Below, piece by piece: positions 1-12,802 of a stretch of DNA of 64,000 nucleotides. Origin of the DNA: Morella rubra (lineage: Eukaryota > Streptophyta > Magnoliopsida > Fagales > Myricaceae); assembly GCA_003952965.2 (NCBI GenBank), contig CM025855.1:8818441-8882440 (forward strand), in the 5' to 3' direction. The position numbers and the translations under genes are program-made. Under the pieces are notes generated by a model. The model ran no database searches, was not told the DNA's origin, and saw nothing but the letters and a program-made list of their open reading frames with translations. Positions within the stretch are counted from its first letter, which is position 1, and every line of letters starts with the position of its first letter.

Positions 1-842
1 AGTAGGTACCAATTAGTTCAAAACGCAAGAAGTTTAAATCCACATTCAAGTGGAAGGACTCGCACCCATCTGAGTTGAGTTTGGTGGAGGAGATGCTAAA
101 TCACCGTCAGAGCAATGGGTCGCGAACATGCCCGAGGTCCATTATGTTTAACATGTAACATGCGTGCCGGTATAATTTATTTAGACCATTATTCTCGGCT
201 CAGCATGTTCAGGAGAAGAACCCAGAACTGATCAGAAGTGTGTGGCCCAACAATATGCTACCAAGTTGTAATTTACCATTTGACATTTTTGTCTCTTAGT
301 CCCCGTAACTTATTTCGAGGAGGATGGCTCCCAAACAAGGCTGGCGGTGTACCTAATTACTGGGCTTACTTTTGTTTCTCTGGGCCTTATTTGTTGGATT
401 ATTTAATTTGGGTCGGAACATGTTTTTGTTCCCTAGGTTTGTTTGATCAATTGGCCCTTAATCAAGAGGTTAATTACCACGAGGCCTGCCTGTTTGAAGG
501 CCCAGGTTTAGAAAAGTGCAAGTCTCTGATTTTTTTTTCTTTTTTGATAAGTTAGTCCATAAATTCATGTTGGGGGAAAAAAATAAAAGTTTTGTATCTA
601 TCTTCTTCCCTTGTCCTGCTATTCCGAAGGAATAGGATAAGGGACAACCTTCTCCCTCCCACGGCTCGTTCCAATAGTCGCTCAACAGATTCATCGATAG
701 GAAACGAATAGGCGAATCTGCTTATCACTGATTCCAAACAAGTTTCAAAAAAGCAAATTAGCTAACACATTGGTTTTCTATGCCACGTTATATCCTAATT
801 TCTCTAGTTATGGAGCTATCGTCATACTATATTATATAACCA
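1..842. other. no recognisable gene
   Basis: Only short, unrelated open frames are present and I recognise none of them. I see no splice-linked conserved protein and no clear repeat ends. A homopolymer-rich stretch lies near 530-590. Intergenic or very old repeat sequence. Confidence 0.4.
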
Positions 843-1069
843 GAGGCATGTTCGTGTTGAGCTTTTTTATAGGATTTGTATCCTACTTTTATTTTTACAA
901 TCCAAACATCACAACATACACGTATTTTAATATAATACTTTATTACTTTTTTTACACACATCAATCCCTTTTAACAACTCCTGCACGCACACCAATACAA
1001 CTTTAACATCACCTAAATATTCACAATTTCATCAAAATCCTAAAGGTTTCATGAAAACGAACATCACCC
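843..1069. mobile_element. small MITE with GTTCGT-type ends
   Basis: The left end reads GGCATGTTCGTGTTGA. The reverse complement of the right end reads GGGTGATGTTCGTTTTCA. The interior is AT-rich and non-coding. The end sequence resembles other small elements in this window (9031-9210, 37220-37551). Target duplication is not clear, so the exact ends are uncertain. Inferred to be a non-autonomous DNA transposon. Confidence 0.45.
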
Positions 1070-2410
1070 AGTGCTCTAAGCATAGGCTTATAGGGGCCCA
1101 CCACAATGTGTCCTACTCCTGAGCTTGTCAGGTGTCTGATGGGCAGGTGAAGGAAGGATAGATTATGAAAAGCTTCGACACTCTCAGACTGTTTTTATGA
1201 TTTTGATAGTACAAGAATCTATTTATCAACATGATAATCAGAATTTCCAAACAATTCAATATGTCAATTCTTGTAAATTTTTCTTTTGTTAAACGCTTGC
1301 GAATCGAGAAGTGCATCATCTTGCTCATTCGTCCGCTTCTCATATTGATTCTAGAGGCTAGCTGTTGTTTCCGAGCACTATCCTGACCTGCTATGAAAGT
1401 ACACTGGAACTGATCCCCCATAGTTTGTAATGTGGTCAATATTTGATACAGTAATGCAGTTTCTGTAGTTTCATAAAAAAAAAAAAAAAAAAAACTTCAT
1501 GCGCATTATGTATGTTTTAGGTGCATTTCACAGTATAGCTTTAGGAAGAGTAAGTAGGTCGTATACTGCACTAAGAGTCTTTCCAGTAGGTTGTTTAAAT
1601 AGAATGCAAGCGTGAATTTTGGAGTATATCCAACACTCACTAGGATTCTCTGGTGTGTTCTGCCAATACAAGCTGTTTTTGTCTTGATCCCCTGTTCTTT
1701 TCTTCACACTACCTAATTTACTTATTGCAAAGAAGGCATATAGAACAAACATAATATAATGATTCCATAAATACAACACCCGATGCTTACAACAAAGTAC
1801 ACCCCCATGTATTTTGAACTTGAGAACTAATAACACACCAAACTCTACATATTTGAACCCCTGCGCTGCCTTTTTTTTTGAAAGGGCTTCAGGAAAGCTC
1901 TCACCCTGTGCACCCAAGCTCCCAACTCCCTCTTCCATTTATGCTCCAAATTGTCCCCAATGCGAAAGTACTTCCCAAACAATTCACACTATCCCAGACG
2001 TCTTCGGTTTATACCTCAAGTATACCAAATGGCTTTATTGCATCATATCAAAGAAGGAAACCAGAGGAAACTACTCAAGTATGCCATACAGAATTTAAGA
2101 AAGAAACAAGAGGAAGCCGCTTTTCAAGAATTCATCAGACGCTTCCACAATGCGAAACAATGACAGATCTCGATTACATTGTTGAATTGATACTATCCAC
2201 CCAGCAAGTCCTCCCAGAAGACCAGAAGCGCAAACTAGCATGCATTTATTTTACACAACACTGCATCAAGAAATGAAGAAAAGAAACCAAATGTAACTTG
2301 TTTCTTTCAAACAAATAGTATACAACTACATTTAGATTTTTTTTTTCCAAGGAAAAAAGACAGCCTCGAAAGGGTTATTGCATAATTCCTATTGTAAAAT
2401 AGGAGGTAGA
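1070..2410. other. intergenic, no recognisable gene
   Basis: Contains a 19-20 nt A tract near 1474-1493. Overlapping open frames at 1878-2276 (plus) and 1528-1938 (minus) code for proteins I do not recognise. They overlap on opposite strands and lack family motifs, so I do not call them genes. The right edge is the 3' flank of the caleosin gene. Confidence 0.4.
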
Positions 2411-5400
2411 TTACGTTTTCTTTTTAGCTGATGACCTTTCCTTCTCCATCCGTTCAAACAAATTTCCATCATATACGGCTTTGATTGTTTCTCTGTGCAG
2501 TAAACCATTCTTGTCCTTGCAGAGGCTATATAAAGCCTGCCACTCTGTGTAGCTAGAAAACCTGCAATAAAGTCCAAGGTTCATTTAATTTCTTCGAAGG
2601 ACAACCAGATAAAAGTTACCCACTCAAAATCGGATAGAGAAATCTACCATCCCATGAAGTTCTTGGGGACTCTGTTAGCCTTCAGCATTTCCTTGAGTTC
2701 ATCAGATGTTAAAGAATTGGGGTGACTGCGAGCATGCTTGCTGAACATTTCTTCAAACTTCGAAGGAACGAATCTAGAAGATGAAGTTTTGAAAGAAAAT
2801 TAAGATGACAAACCCCCCCAAAAACACCAGATTTACTGATGTGGAGCGCCATGGAAGAAGAAACGATAATAGTCATCCATAGTATCCATCAGATTTGTGG
2901 ATTCACCTTGATTTACCAAAATCGAAATCTGACAAAACCAGCCCAACATGTGACTTCTAATTAATGGTACATAAATGCAAATGGCCTTTGGTGGATGCAT
3001 TCTTCCACTTTGGGGGCAAAAGCATTACATACAATTAACTACCCAAAGGTCCCAGAGAAAATGCTCAAAAACCAAAATCGTTTTTATTTCCATTAAAAAT
3101 CATATGCCATACTATCAACTAAAATACACAAACAGATATAAATTTTTTTGAAACATAGGGCTCAACTCTCAAGCATGCCAAGCTGTCGACAAGACAATAC
3201 TATCTCAAAGGTTTGGGTCATGCATCAGGTTTATAAGGTCTATTGCCCCATGAGCAGCAACATTTTAAAGCAAAATTGTACGCGAAGGGCTAAACATAGG
3301 GTATACCTTCCTTCAGAGTCATAGACACCAGAGTCACTTCCGTGTTTGGCTCTCTGAATATTCCTGACCTCAATTGGAAATAGCAAAGAAGGAAACTTTC
3401 CCTGCATCAGAATGAAGCCCAGTTTAAGCAACACCAATCATGACATTGACAACGGAACCAAGAGCACTCAAAATGCTGAGTTCATAGCATTCAACCTATT
3501 GTTAGTAATTCATTTAATTACATATGGATCATTTAATTCAAAATTAATAATTAAGATTTTAAAGACTTCACAACAAAATTTTGTGAATAAAGTTAATCAT
3601 TGACCGGTTTAAGATAATACACTTCATATGAAGTGAGACCACTTTGTTTTTGGGATATTGACAGTTCTCAAAACTCAACTGAGCCTTTCACCACTCGAAC
3701 CAATATCTTCTGCAATTCTCTTCCCAAATTACACCGTGCAATTCACAGAGAGATAGACACAAAATATGAACACCAAGGTAGAATTCACACTGCTCCAAAC
3801 TTTCTATGAGTAGCCTTAAACAGTGCATGATCTATTTCTTGTGTGTATCTCTCTCTAAATTGTACAGTAGTCTCAAGTCAAGTATTGGTCCACTTTTTTT
3901 TTACACGTTAAACTTCCTCTAATGGATTGCCACCACAAGTTTTGTGCATGCTTATATGTCATGAAAGCATTAAAAAAGAACTATATCTTTTCGTGGAGTC
4001 AGATCATGTTTTCTTGTTGAATAAACAATTATTTTTTTTATTTTAAGGGAAAAAATTATCACTTGACGTCTGTGCAATTGTTTTCTTGTTGAATAAAGAA
4101 TTATTTTTATTATTTTAAGGGAAAAAAAATCACTTGACGTTTGTGTAATTGTTCATCGAGTAATGAAGGAAAAGGATCCTCTCACCGGATTTTGTGCTGT
4201 ACTGTAATGTTAATGCTTCCATGACATATAAGCCGGCACAAAGCTTGTGGCGACAATCCATCAGAGGAAGCTTAACGTGTAAAAAAAGTCGAATGGACCA
4301 CTACTTGCCTGGAGACTTCGAATTGAAAAATATGTACTATTCTAGTTTCCTACTAAAGAACCTCAAACGAAAGAAAGAAGACAACGCAATGATTACTTTT
4401 TCCTCCTACTACTTATTTTGGGATTAATATCTACTTTGACTACAACGAAAATTCGATCTGAGTCTCAAAGTAGTCAGCAGCTTCTTGTGCTACCAAAGAA
4501 ATGAGTACAGACATCATGAGAAATATATACATTAGGAGTAAAGTTATACTTAGTTTTTTATATTTGGATAAAAATTAAATAGCTATCACTAATTTTGAAT
4601 CCTATAATTTAATATCCATAATTTTCAGAACTTATTAATTTTCTCCCTCTATCTAAATTAAGTATTAAATCAAACAGAAAATCATGTAAAATGATCGAAA
4701 TGCTCTCTAAAACTAAAATTTTAAAAATAAATAAAAATAATAAAAATTAAAAAAAATAAATTTAAAATAAATATACTTGAATAGTTTTATTTAAAAAAAA
4801 TTACTTTTTTTAAAAAATTATTTTTTATTATTTATAAATTTTTTTTATATTTTAATAATTTTTTAATAATTTTTTATGTGATTTAAGGCCTAATTTAGAT
4901 AGACTTTAAAATTATAGTCTTCAATTAAAATTATAAGAGTGAAAGTTAGATATAGATATTTAATTTTTACCCAGCAGCGAACTATAATTTACCCCTATAT
5001 ATTTTCTTTTTCTCTTTCTCTATCTCTTTCTTTTCGATCTAACTTTCTCTTCGCGCCGGAATCCTCTTTTTCCAGCAATTTACCTTTAATTGAACTTCTG
5101 TAAGGAAGGAAAGAATCATTCGTCTATGCTCACCACATAACTCGGCTTATTTTTCTAAAGATGCTCATGAAAAGAAAAATAGCCCAAAAACAAAAAACAA
5201 GAAAAGAAGTATCCATCAGAGGGGGAGAGGAGAGAGTTACAGGACGGGTTTTCTGGCTGAGAGTCAAGTTTATTAAGATGGCACCGCCTAAGGACAGAAG
5301 GAGGCTGGCCCCAATTGCGCGGAAACCTGTCACATAAGAGAACAAAATCACAGTGAAACCCCAAACAGAAAAGACATAATGCGTATTTAAATATCTTCTC

Positions 5401-5700
5401 CACAAGTGAATGGAGCGGGTGTGGAACCTACCTTGAAAGGTTTCCCAAGGATAAACTAAGCCGTCCTGGTTCCTATCAAAGAATGCAACATGTTTCTGCA
5501 GGACGTTCTGATCCGTAGGGATAAAATGCCCATCAACTCCTGCTTCCATATATTTAACCCCGTCATGTTATAATTAAACACAGAGAGAAGAGATTCACCA
5601 CAGATATATTGTAAAGAAGAGAAATAATGAGCCATTAAAAAAAAAACAAGAGTTCCGCACCTTCCTGATCATAATTCGCAGGTGGAGATGAGGAAGCCAT
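2411..5700 (-). CDS. caleosin / plant peroxygenase
   Basis: Lipid-droplet or ER-associated, calcium-binding haem peroxygenase of the caleosin family, which oxidises unsaturated lipids using hydroperoxides. Six exons (minus): 5700-5661, 5539-5432, 5326-5241, 3401-3307, 2773-2648, 2561-2411. All introns are GT-AG and the phases join to give 201 aa. Visible features: an EF-hand loop at residues 35-46 (D35, N37, D39, G40, V42, E46), a single hydrophobic segment at about 51-73, and a proline-rich turn after it (P78, P82, P87; proline-knot position). The two family haem-ligand histidines are H30 (HVAFFD) and H98 ([11 protein letters not shown]). The C-terminus is Lys-rich. Start chosen at the ATG giving [14 protein letters not shown], which joins in phase to exon 2. 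Length and lack of an N-terminal extension fit the shorter caleosin class. Intron 3 is 1,839 bp and holds a tandem duplication. No inactivating change seen. Confidence 0.95.
4011..4153. repeat. 72-bp tandem duplication in caleosin intron 3
   Basis: Two copies start at 4011 and 4083 with TTCTTGTTGAATAAA and both run on through TTTTAAGGGAAAAA and CACTTGACGT. They are nearly identical, with small indels in the T and A tracts. Non-coding. Confidence 0.8.
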
Positions 5701-7650
5701 AACTTGAAAGTTCCTGTATCAAACTGGGCGGAGAGAGAGAGAGAGAGACGGAGATAGACACACAGAGAGATCAGGCGTGTGTTTGGATGGAGGCGTTAAC
5801 AAGGGACTGAGTGGGGATATAGTGGGAACAGAAGAGGCGAAATGATGAGAGGAAGGAATGACAGGCGAGCCGACACAACTTTAGGGGATTCTAGTTCCGC
5901 TTAGTAGTGATCAACAGGTACATAAAGAGAATATCAGGAGCTGGCTGGCTGGCTGGCTGGCTTAGAAGAAAGAAAGAAAAAGATTAGGACACATTTGCCG
6001 GACATATGCGTCCACGCGACCTATTACAATCAGCGTCGGCATAGGGGGCCGGGTAAGCAGCTAACCTGGGCGGACTCCCAAGCCCCCACCCCATTAAATT
6101 AACGTTCAATCATGCATGATAAAGACGATATATATCTTTATATACCAATACATGCATTTAAGAATTGGAATAGGAAGTTAGATCTCAAATTCCTATTTTT
6201 GACTTATAATCTATCTACAATTGCACATATTACAGAAGATAATTATTTTCATTATATATTTATTGACTTAGAATAATATTTTTTTAAATCACGTCATATT
6301 TTATGTTTAACATTAAGATATTGTATATGATTATATTAATTTTAAATTTAAATATCCGCCACTGCATGCCAGAGGCATCAAAGTTAGCTGTTAGCCGCCC
6401 CCGTGACAACGACGTTCTTAACGATAACCAATATGGTTCTATGGATAATTGGTTCTAGAGATTAGACGAACAACTTTTTCTCATCAATAAATAAAAATAA
6501 ATTAAACTGACAAGAATATGTTGTTGAAAGCAGCAACATTTATCTCCACCTTTCACCACCCCCCCCCCCCCCCAACAAAAAAAAAAAGCAGCAACATTAT
6601 TTTTTTTTAAGCAAATATGCCGGTAGCCACATTTGGTGGTGGTTAGCATGCCTTAGTGCGATACCCATATGTCATATGACATTTGCATATGCGCACATGA
6701 GTTGAATCATACCCATAGAGCACAAACAATCATGATGAAGGAAAACTTTCTCCTAGGTTTCAATTCTATTGGATTTTGTGGAAAAATTTGAAAACAATTA
6801 ATTGAAAGGCTACTTCGAAAAATTAACGAACTTATGTTTGGATGCTCAAATAAAAAAAAATTAGAGAAAATTCCCTTTTCCTAATGTTTTTACTGGGGAG
6901 TCATACCAATCTCATTTGCTTTTATAAATTTTCTTTGAGGCATTTTCTCAGATAATTGGTAGGCTAGGCGATCGTGTCATTTACTGGCGTAGTTTAAACG
7001 TGTGGGATAAATAAACCCTAAACTGCGAGAGTAAGACCAAATTAGTACAAAAGGAGAAAATTGGATGATTATAAGAATATAAGATTTTGTTTTGTTTTTG
7101 TTTTTGTTTTTTTCTTTTTAGGATAAGAATACAAGAAAAAGAGACTAGGAACAAGTAAAAAAGAAAGATCAAGAGAAGAGGAGGCCGTTGGAAGAACGCG
7201 GATACTTTTACGTCACTTCGGCTAATGTGAACGCTGTTTTTCCCAACGGCTTTGTGTGCACGCGTGACGCACCGATGACCGAACTATTGCGAAGGGTGGA
7301 TAAGGATGCTCAATCCCTATTGCAACGCAAATCAAGCACAAAGTGGGACTGCGGCGGGACCCATCCCCCAAAATCATGCACAAACTGCGACTGTGTACGG
7401 AGATTAGCAGAGAGTTATCATCCCCTGCAGGCTGCACGTTCGAGGAAACTACTGAGCGGCTGTCTCCCTCTCTCTCTCTCTCCATTATTATACGTGCTTA
7501 AAAGAGCTCACCTGGGATTTTGCATGCACTTGCGAGTCACGGGACAGATAAAATACCGTAAGCAAAACGATTGTTGCGTGGTGAGGCTTGGCTTCTGGAA
7601 ACGTCTACCGCACCGCCTCAAATGGTGAAATGACTTTTCAACGTTCGTTC
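5701..7650. other. upstream of caleosin; no further gene recognised
   Basis: The first ~100 bases are the likely 5' UTR and promoter of the caleosin gene, with a GA tract at 5731-5748 and a GCTG/GGCT tetramer run at 5941-5961. Further on are a 15-nt C tract (6559-6573) and AT-rich sequence. An open frame at 7188-7628 (146 aa) lies in a less AT-rich patch, but I recognise no domain and a similar-length frame exists on the other strand. Confidence 0.4.
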
Positions 7651-7784
7651 CATTGAATACAATATTTCTGTCGCTTGCCTTTTTTAGTTTGCAGTCGTTT
7701 CTTGTACTTCTCCTTTCCACTGAATACAATATTTCTGTCGCTTGCCTTTTCTAGCTTTCAGTCGTTTCTTGTACTTCTCTTCGC
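7651..7784. repeat. 67-bp tandem duplication
   Basis: Two copies begin CATTGAATACAATATTTCTG (7651) and CACTGAATACAATATTTCTG (7718), and share GTCGTTTCTTGTACTTCTC near their ends. No coding role seen. It could be part of the decayed 5' LTR or leader of the copia remnant that follows. Confidence 0.75.
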
Positions 7785-8233
7785 TGGTTTTCAATATATA
7801 AGATGCTCTTTTTAATAAAATTATTATTTTTTTGTCCAGAAGCGAACGACAAGCTTGCAAATATTTGGCGAGCTTGTCGAAGACTTCAGTTTCTTTACAT
7901 TTATGGAAATGTACCCGATGGACACCGAGTGCAACTATGGGAACAGAAGAATTCTTTCGGAGTTCAAAGTAGTGAGATAATCTAGTCCGGAGAAGAGAGA
8001 AAATAGTAGCATAATATTAAAATCTCTTTATATTTAATTCTCATCTATTTTGTACGTAAGAAAATTAGGTGCAATGAGACTTTGGACTTGAGAGATTTGT
8101 TATCACTTATTCGTACTTTATTTTTCTTATAGTAAATTTCTTTTTGAGTTTTCGTCGATGGATGTAGACTTCAAGCCAAACTATATTCTTTACTATTTGG
8201 TGATCTTAAATATTTATTATTTTCACAACAAAT

Positions 8234-10360
8234 TGGCATCAAAATTGATATTATTTTTCATTAGTCATGGCAACAATGAAGTTTGAAGTAGAGAAATTTG
8301 ATAGCAGAAATAGCTTCAATAAATGCCACATCAAGATGCGTGCTTTGTTACAATAACAAAGTTTGACGAAAATTTTAGACGACAAAGCGCCTAAATGGGA
8401 TGATGAGGAAGCCTCATCTAAGGCAAAGGAAGAATTTGCAGCATTAGAATAGAAAGCCCACCAATGCGATTATGCTGTCTCTTTCAGATAGAGTTTTACA
8501 AGAAGTTGCGGATGAAGAAATCGTTGACGTACTCTGGAAGAAGCTAAAGAGCCTTTATATGAAGAAGCCCTTACCAACTGTTTGTATTTCAAGTAATGGT
8601 TATATACCCTTAAGATGAAGGAGGATATGTCTATATTTGAGCATCTTGATGAATTTAATAAAATCATCATGGATCTGAGAAATATAGACACCAAGCTTGA
8701 TAATGAAGATCAAGCTCTAATTGTGTTATGCTCCTTGTTATGACTCGTTTGACAATTTTGTTAACTTAATTTTATACGATAAAGATTAACGTTATGCTAT
8801 AAAGATACCATCTCCTTGGCGGATGTAAAGTCTGCTTTGATCCTAAGGAGTTGAGAACAAAATTGAGTGGACAAGATAGTGATCGTCAAAATGAATGTCT
8901 ATTTTTCAAAAGTTCCTTTTGGAGAGGTAAATCCAGTGAAAAAGGCTTAGATAACGGTAGAAGAAAATTTAGAGGTCCATCACATTCAAAATTGAAGAAA
9001 AGTGTCACAAATTCAGTCATTATAAGACCTGGGTGTTTGTTTGCCAAAATTTCGGAGAATATTCCCGAAATTTTGAGAATCTTTACTTTATTGAGATTTA
9101 TTGGGGTTTGTGAAAGGTGAAGTATGTATGTGTAAAAGTTAAAATTTTGGAGTGTGTTTGTTTTGCTGGAAATTTTCATGCCCCAAATATGGGGGAAACA
9201 AACGGTACCCTAGTGTCCAAAGCTGAAAAATAAGGAGGAAAACAATGCAACAAATTCCTCAAATATAATGGTGTAGACGAGAAAACCTCTAACGGTTCAA
9301 AGTTTATACTTGCAGTAAGTCTTGCTAACGGTTGTTTCAATGACTAATGGATCCTTGATTTGTCATGTTCGTTTCATATGTGTCCCAGAAAAGATTGGTT
9401 TACTACCGATGAACCAGTCAATGGTGGTTTATTCTTAAAGGCCAACAACATGGCTTGCAAAATTGTTGATATCAGTACCATCAAAATCAAGATGCACAAC
9501 AACATTGTTAGGACTCTAATTGATGTCCAACGTATCCTAGATTCGAAGAAAAATCTAATTTCTTTGGGCACTTTAGACTCCCTTGGCTATTGGTATTCTA
9601 GTGAAGGTGGAGTCATTAGATTTGGCAAAGGCTCTTTGGTTGTGGTGAAATGGTAACAAGATTGATGGCCTTTATTTTTTTCAAGGCAGCACAGTGAAAG
9701 GTTCAGTTGCCATGTTATGTTTAAATAACCCAGATTCAGAAACCACCAAACTATGACATATGCAGTTGGACCATATGAGTGAGAGGGGTATGAAAATTTT
9801 AAGCAAACGGGGTTTGCTTTGTGATCAGAAGACTGAGAAGCTTGACTTTTGTGAGCATTGTCTCTTTTGAAAGCAATGTAGAGTCTACTTTAGTATAGAA
9901 ATTCACAGAACCAAGGGTCCCTCTTGTGTTCCTTCTAAAGGGTGTACTTGATATCTCCTCACATTTATTGATGACTATTTGCGAAAAGTCTGAGTTTATT
10001 TTTTGAAGAACAAAAGTGAAGTTTTTGTCACTTTTAAGAAATGGAAGGCTGTAATAGAGAAGTAGACTAGCAAAAAAGTCAAGCATCTCAAAATAGAAAA
10101 TGACATGGAATTTTGTGGAGGTGACTTTGATAAATTTAGCAAGAATGAAAGCATTGTCAAACATTGTACAATTAGTCATACTCCACAGCAGAATGGAGTT
10201 GTTGAACGAATGAACATGACTCTTGCAGAGAGCACTTTGTATGTTTTCTAATGTCAGGTTGTCTGCGACCTTCTAAATTGAAGCAGTCAATATAGCTTGC
10301 TTATTTAGTGAAAATCAATCTCCATCAACTGCGATTGAGTTGAAGATTCCAGACAAAAGA
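8234..10360 (+). pseudogene. decayed Ty1/copia gag-pol fragment
   Basis: Relic of a copia retrotransposon (TNT1-like polyprotein). A degraded primer-binding site (8234-8245, TGGCATCAAAAT, 9/12 to the usual tRNA-Met site) precedes an ATG at 8267 (MATMKFEVEKFD). Readable pieces, in order: gag, a damaged zinc knuckle near 9000-9220, a protease-type region around 9350-9650 (WILD followed by SCSFHMCPRKDWF), a pre-integrase His-containing motif near 9750-9870, and an integrase fragment with HTPQQNGVVERMN near 10170-10215. Many stops and frameshifts. No reverse transcriptase follows, because the coding ends at 10360 where another element begins. No second LTR found. Confidence 0.85.
9031..9210. mobile_element. 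180-bp MITE inside the copia zinc knuckle
   Basis: Starts GGGTGTTTGTTTGCC. The reverse complement of its right end is GGGTACCGTTTGTTTCC. It interrupts the gag reading between CATTATAAGA on the left and GTCCAAAGCTGAAAAATAAG on the right, which together form the CCHC-knuckle region of a copia gag. Target duplication not clear. It post-dates the copia insertion. Confidence 0.7.
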
Positions 10361-11006
10361 CAGTGGTAGGGACAAAGCCAGGATTTGTCCATAAGGGCTA
10401 CATATAATTTTTGCTTGAATTTTTTTTTTAACCGGGTGTGCAGACCAGCTTACGCATGCACCTAGACTAATCTGGACCTTCAAATTTTCATTATAATCAA
10501 AATAAGCATAGTCAAAGTGTAACAACATACTCTAAAACTTAAAAAAAAAAAAATTATAAACTTTAACTTAAGTGTAAAAGCCAAATTTTCATCAACTATG
10601 CTAATTGAACCGGAAGTTCCTTCAACGAGTAAAATTTATCAATTATCATATCAGTAATAAAGCCTTGTGCATGCCAAATGCAGTCAAAATTGTAAAATCT
10701 TTGAAATAAAGGGCTCATAAATTATTAACAAATACATAAAGCAATATTAAAATTTAGCCAAAATAATATAGGTACGCACAACATAGCAATATTATTTTAA
10801 TTCTAACTTTTAAGAGGAATTTTTTGTGTGCAAGGCTTTTGTATTCCAAGCGTTGAATATGGATTTTGCGATTTTGTGTACATGGGGTAAAACAGTGGGA
10901 GAGAGAGGAAAGAAAGAGGCATTGAGAGATAATCTGGGACAATAAAAAGTGTAAATAGTACTGAGAGGTAAGAAGTGAGAGAGTAAGGAGAGAGGAATTT
11001 TAGAAA

Positions 11007-11041
<35 letters not shown>

Positions 11042-12080
11042 GAATTTTAGAAAAGAGCTGGGGAGAGAGAAAAGTAAAAAAAAAAAAAACACACTTCTAG
11101 TATTTATTTTTCTTTAAAAATTGGGGGGCCACTTCTAAAGCAGTTATTCCCTCTCTTACTTTCTTTATTCCTCTCACTTTTTTTTTTCAAAATTCTTTTG
11201 GGACATTACAAAGTATACTATCTATTTTGCCCATATATTGATAAAAATTTATAAAATTTTGAGGGGCCATGGCCCCAGTTACGGGTGCTCATTTACACCG
11301 GCAGTGGCAGTTTTAACCACTAAAACCGCCACTGCTATCGGTACCGTAACGGGTAAGAGCGGTTATTGTGCCTTAGCGGTGCAGTGGCGGTGTCAAATAT
11401 GTGATTCCGTCAATTGCGGCGACGGTGACGGTTTTCGTCAAACCCATCACCTACACTACCGTTAACCGCCCCTAGTTGAGACTTAATATGATTATTGATT
11501 ATGTGACATACTTTTGTTGGGCTTTTGTTGGAATATGTTAGTTGGTTTATGTCACATTGTTGACACTTTTATTAGACTTTAGTCATTATGTTTGAATATG
11601 ATATTATGTTAGACTTTTGGACAACTTATTATATTTGTTATGATTATTAATGATTATGATATTATGTTTGAATAGATTATGATATTTGTTCATTAATATG
11701 AATTATTTGATATTATGTTGGAAATTTAAATAGGTTATGATATTTGAATGATTATATTTGTTGCTTATATATTAGGCATCAAATGGTCTTAATGGTCTAA
11801 AAAAGCCCAAAAAAAACAGTCCAAAATAGTGAAAAAAAAATGAAAAGTCCAAAAAATAGCCCTTTTTTTTTGCTCAAATGTTATATGTTTAAGTAGTTAC
11901 TGTATAGCCGTTTCCGTTAATACCGTACCGACAAGAACGGTTATTGTGCCTTAGCGGTGCGGTAACAGTGTCAAATATGTGATTCGTCAATTGCGGTGAC
12001 GGTGACGGTTTTCACCAAACCGTCACCTATATTACCGTTAACCACCCTTATCCCTTGTAGCTTTGTACTTGGACAGTGGA
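10361..12080. mobile_element. CAGTGG-type hAT element (non-autonomous), split by a second element
   Basis: Left end CAGTGGTAGGGACAAAGCCA lies directly against the copia remnant. The likely right end (about 12060-12080, AGCTTTGTACTTGGACAGTG) resembles the reverse complement of the left. The interior is non-coding and includes GA-rich runs near 10984-11045. Sequence reading GGGGCCATGGCCCC is cut at 11279 by the element at 11280-12050. I could not find a convincing 8-bp target duplication, so the right boundary is tentative. The same CAGTGG..GAGCCA end type appears at 63818. Confidence 0.5.
11280..12050. mobile_element. TAGGGGTG-family hAT-like element, copy 1
   Basis: 771 bp, beginning TACGGGTGCTCATTTACACC and ending AACCACCCTTA. 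These ends match the hAT-type consensus TAGGGGTG/CACCCCTA. It carries two direct copies of a ~180-bp GC-richer module (about 11300-11465 and 11905-12050; shared GGTTATTGTGCCTTAGCGGT) around an AT-rich core made of TGATTATGATATTATGTT-like units. Flanking 8-mers GCCCCAGT and TCCCTTGT match at 5/8. No coding sequence. Same architecture as 17144-17906. Confidence 0.75.
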
Positions 12081-12802
12081 GAGCGGATTTATCTGTATAC
12101 CTTAGTCGCATGTTTTTAGTTGTGATTGACGTGTTAGGGTTCAATTGGGGGGAAATTAGGGAACTTTGGGAGAGGGGGGACGTTTTTTGTTTTTTTTCTC
12201 CCTAAAGCCAGGTTCTGGGCTTTTAAGTGATGTGGCACATTGTCATGGGAGCTTAAATGACGTGGCATATTGTCTTGGCATTTTCAATATGATTTTCTTT
12301 AAACATGTGTCAAACCCTGATTGTTAGTGTTATGGCATGAGCAAGCCACGTGGGCACCATCCCACTTATCAGGTAACAGTAAATGGATGCGGGGACCCAT
12401 TTGTCGAAAAAATGTAACTCAAGAACCTTGTGGTTGAACACTGTACCTCAAGGATTAAATTGTAAAAGTTATATACTATATGGATCTGTATAATAATTAA
12501 GCCTATTTTAAATAATGAAACAAAATTTTCTCATTAGTAAATCCATTGCATTCCGTTTGTGTACAAACTTAGTCTAATTAGAAACACATTGACTCAGTTG
12601 AGAGAATTGCAGCAAACCCTAGAAAGTCGAACCAATGCCGAAGCCTGAGTATTAGTCAAACGAAGAATGTCCTCGTAGGCAATGGAAGTCGATGCCACGT
12701 CCACCTATTGGAAGCGGTTCCTTTAGAAGTGAGCTTCTTCTGGGTAATAAATTTAGCCATTCTAACTAGCTAGTTATCATTTTTAGGGGCTAATAAAAAT
12801 AA
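12081..12802. other. intergenic, nothing recognised
   Basis: No conserved protein, RNA or repeat end identified. Short open frames only. Confidence 0.4.

Noticed and set aside
1528..2276. Overlapping frames of 136 and 132 residues on opposite strands
   Set aside because: Neither shows family motifs or splice-linked neighbours; treated as chance.
2389..2577. Separate 62-residue frame
   Set aside because: It is an out-of-phase reading of caleosin exon 6.
5155..5403. 82-residue frame overlapping caleosin
   Set aside because: Out-of-phase reading through caleosin intron 2, exon 3 and intron 3.
7188..7628. 146-residue open frame as a gene
   Set aside because: No recognisable domain, a competing frame on the opposite strand, and a simple TC repeat inside; no splice partners found.
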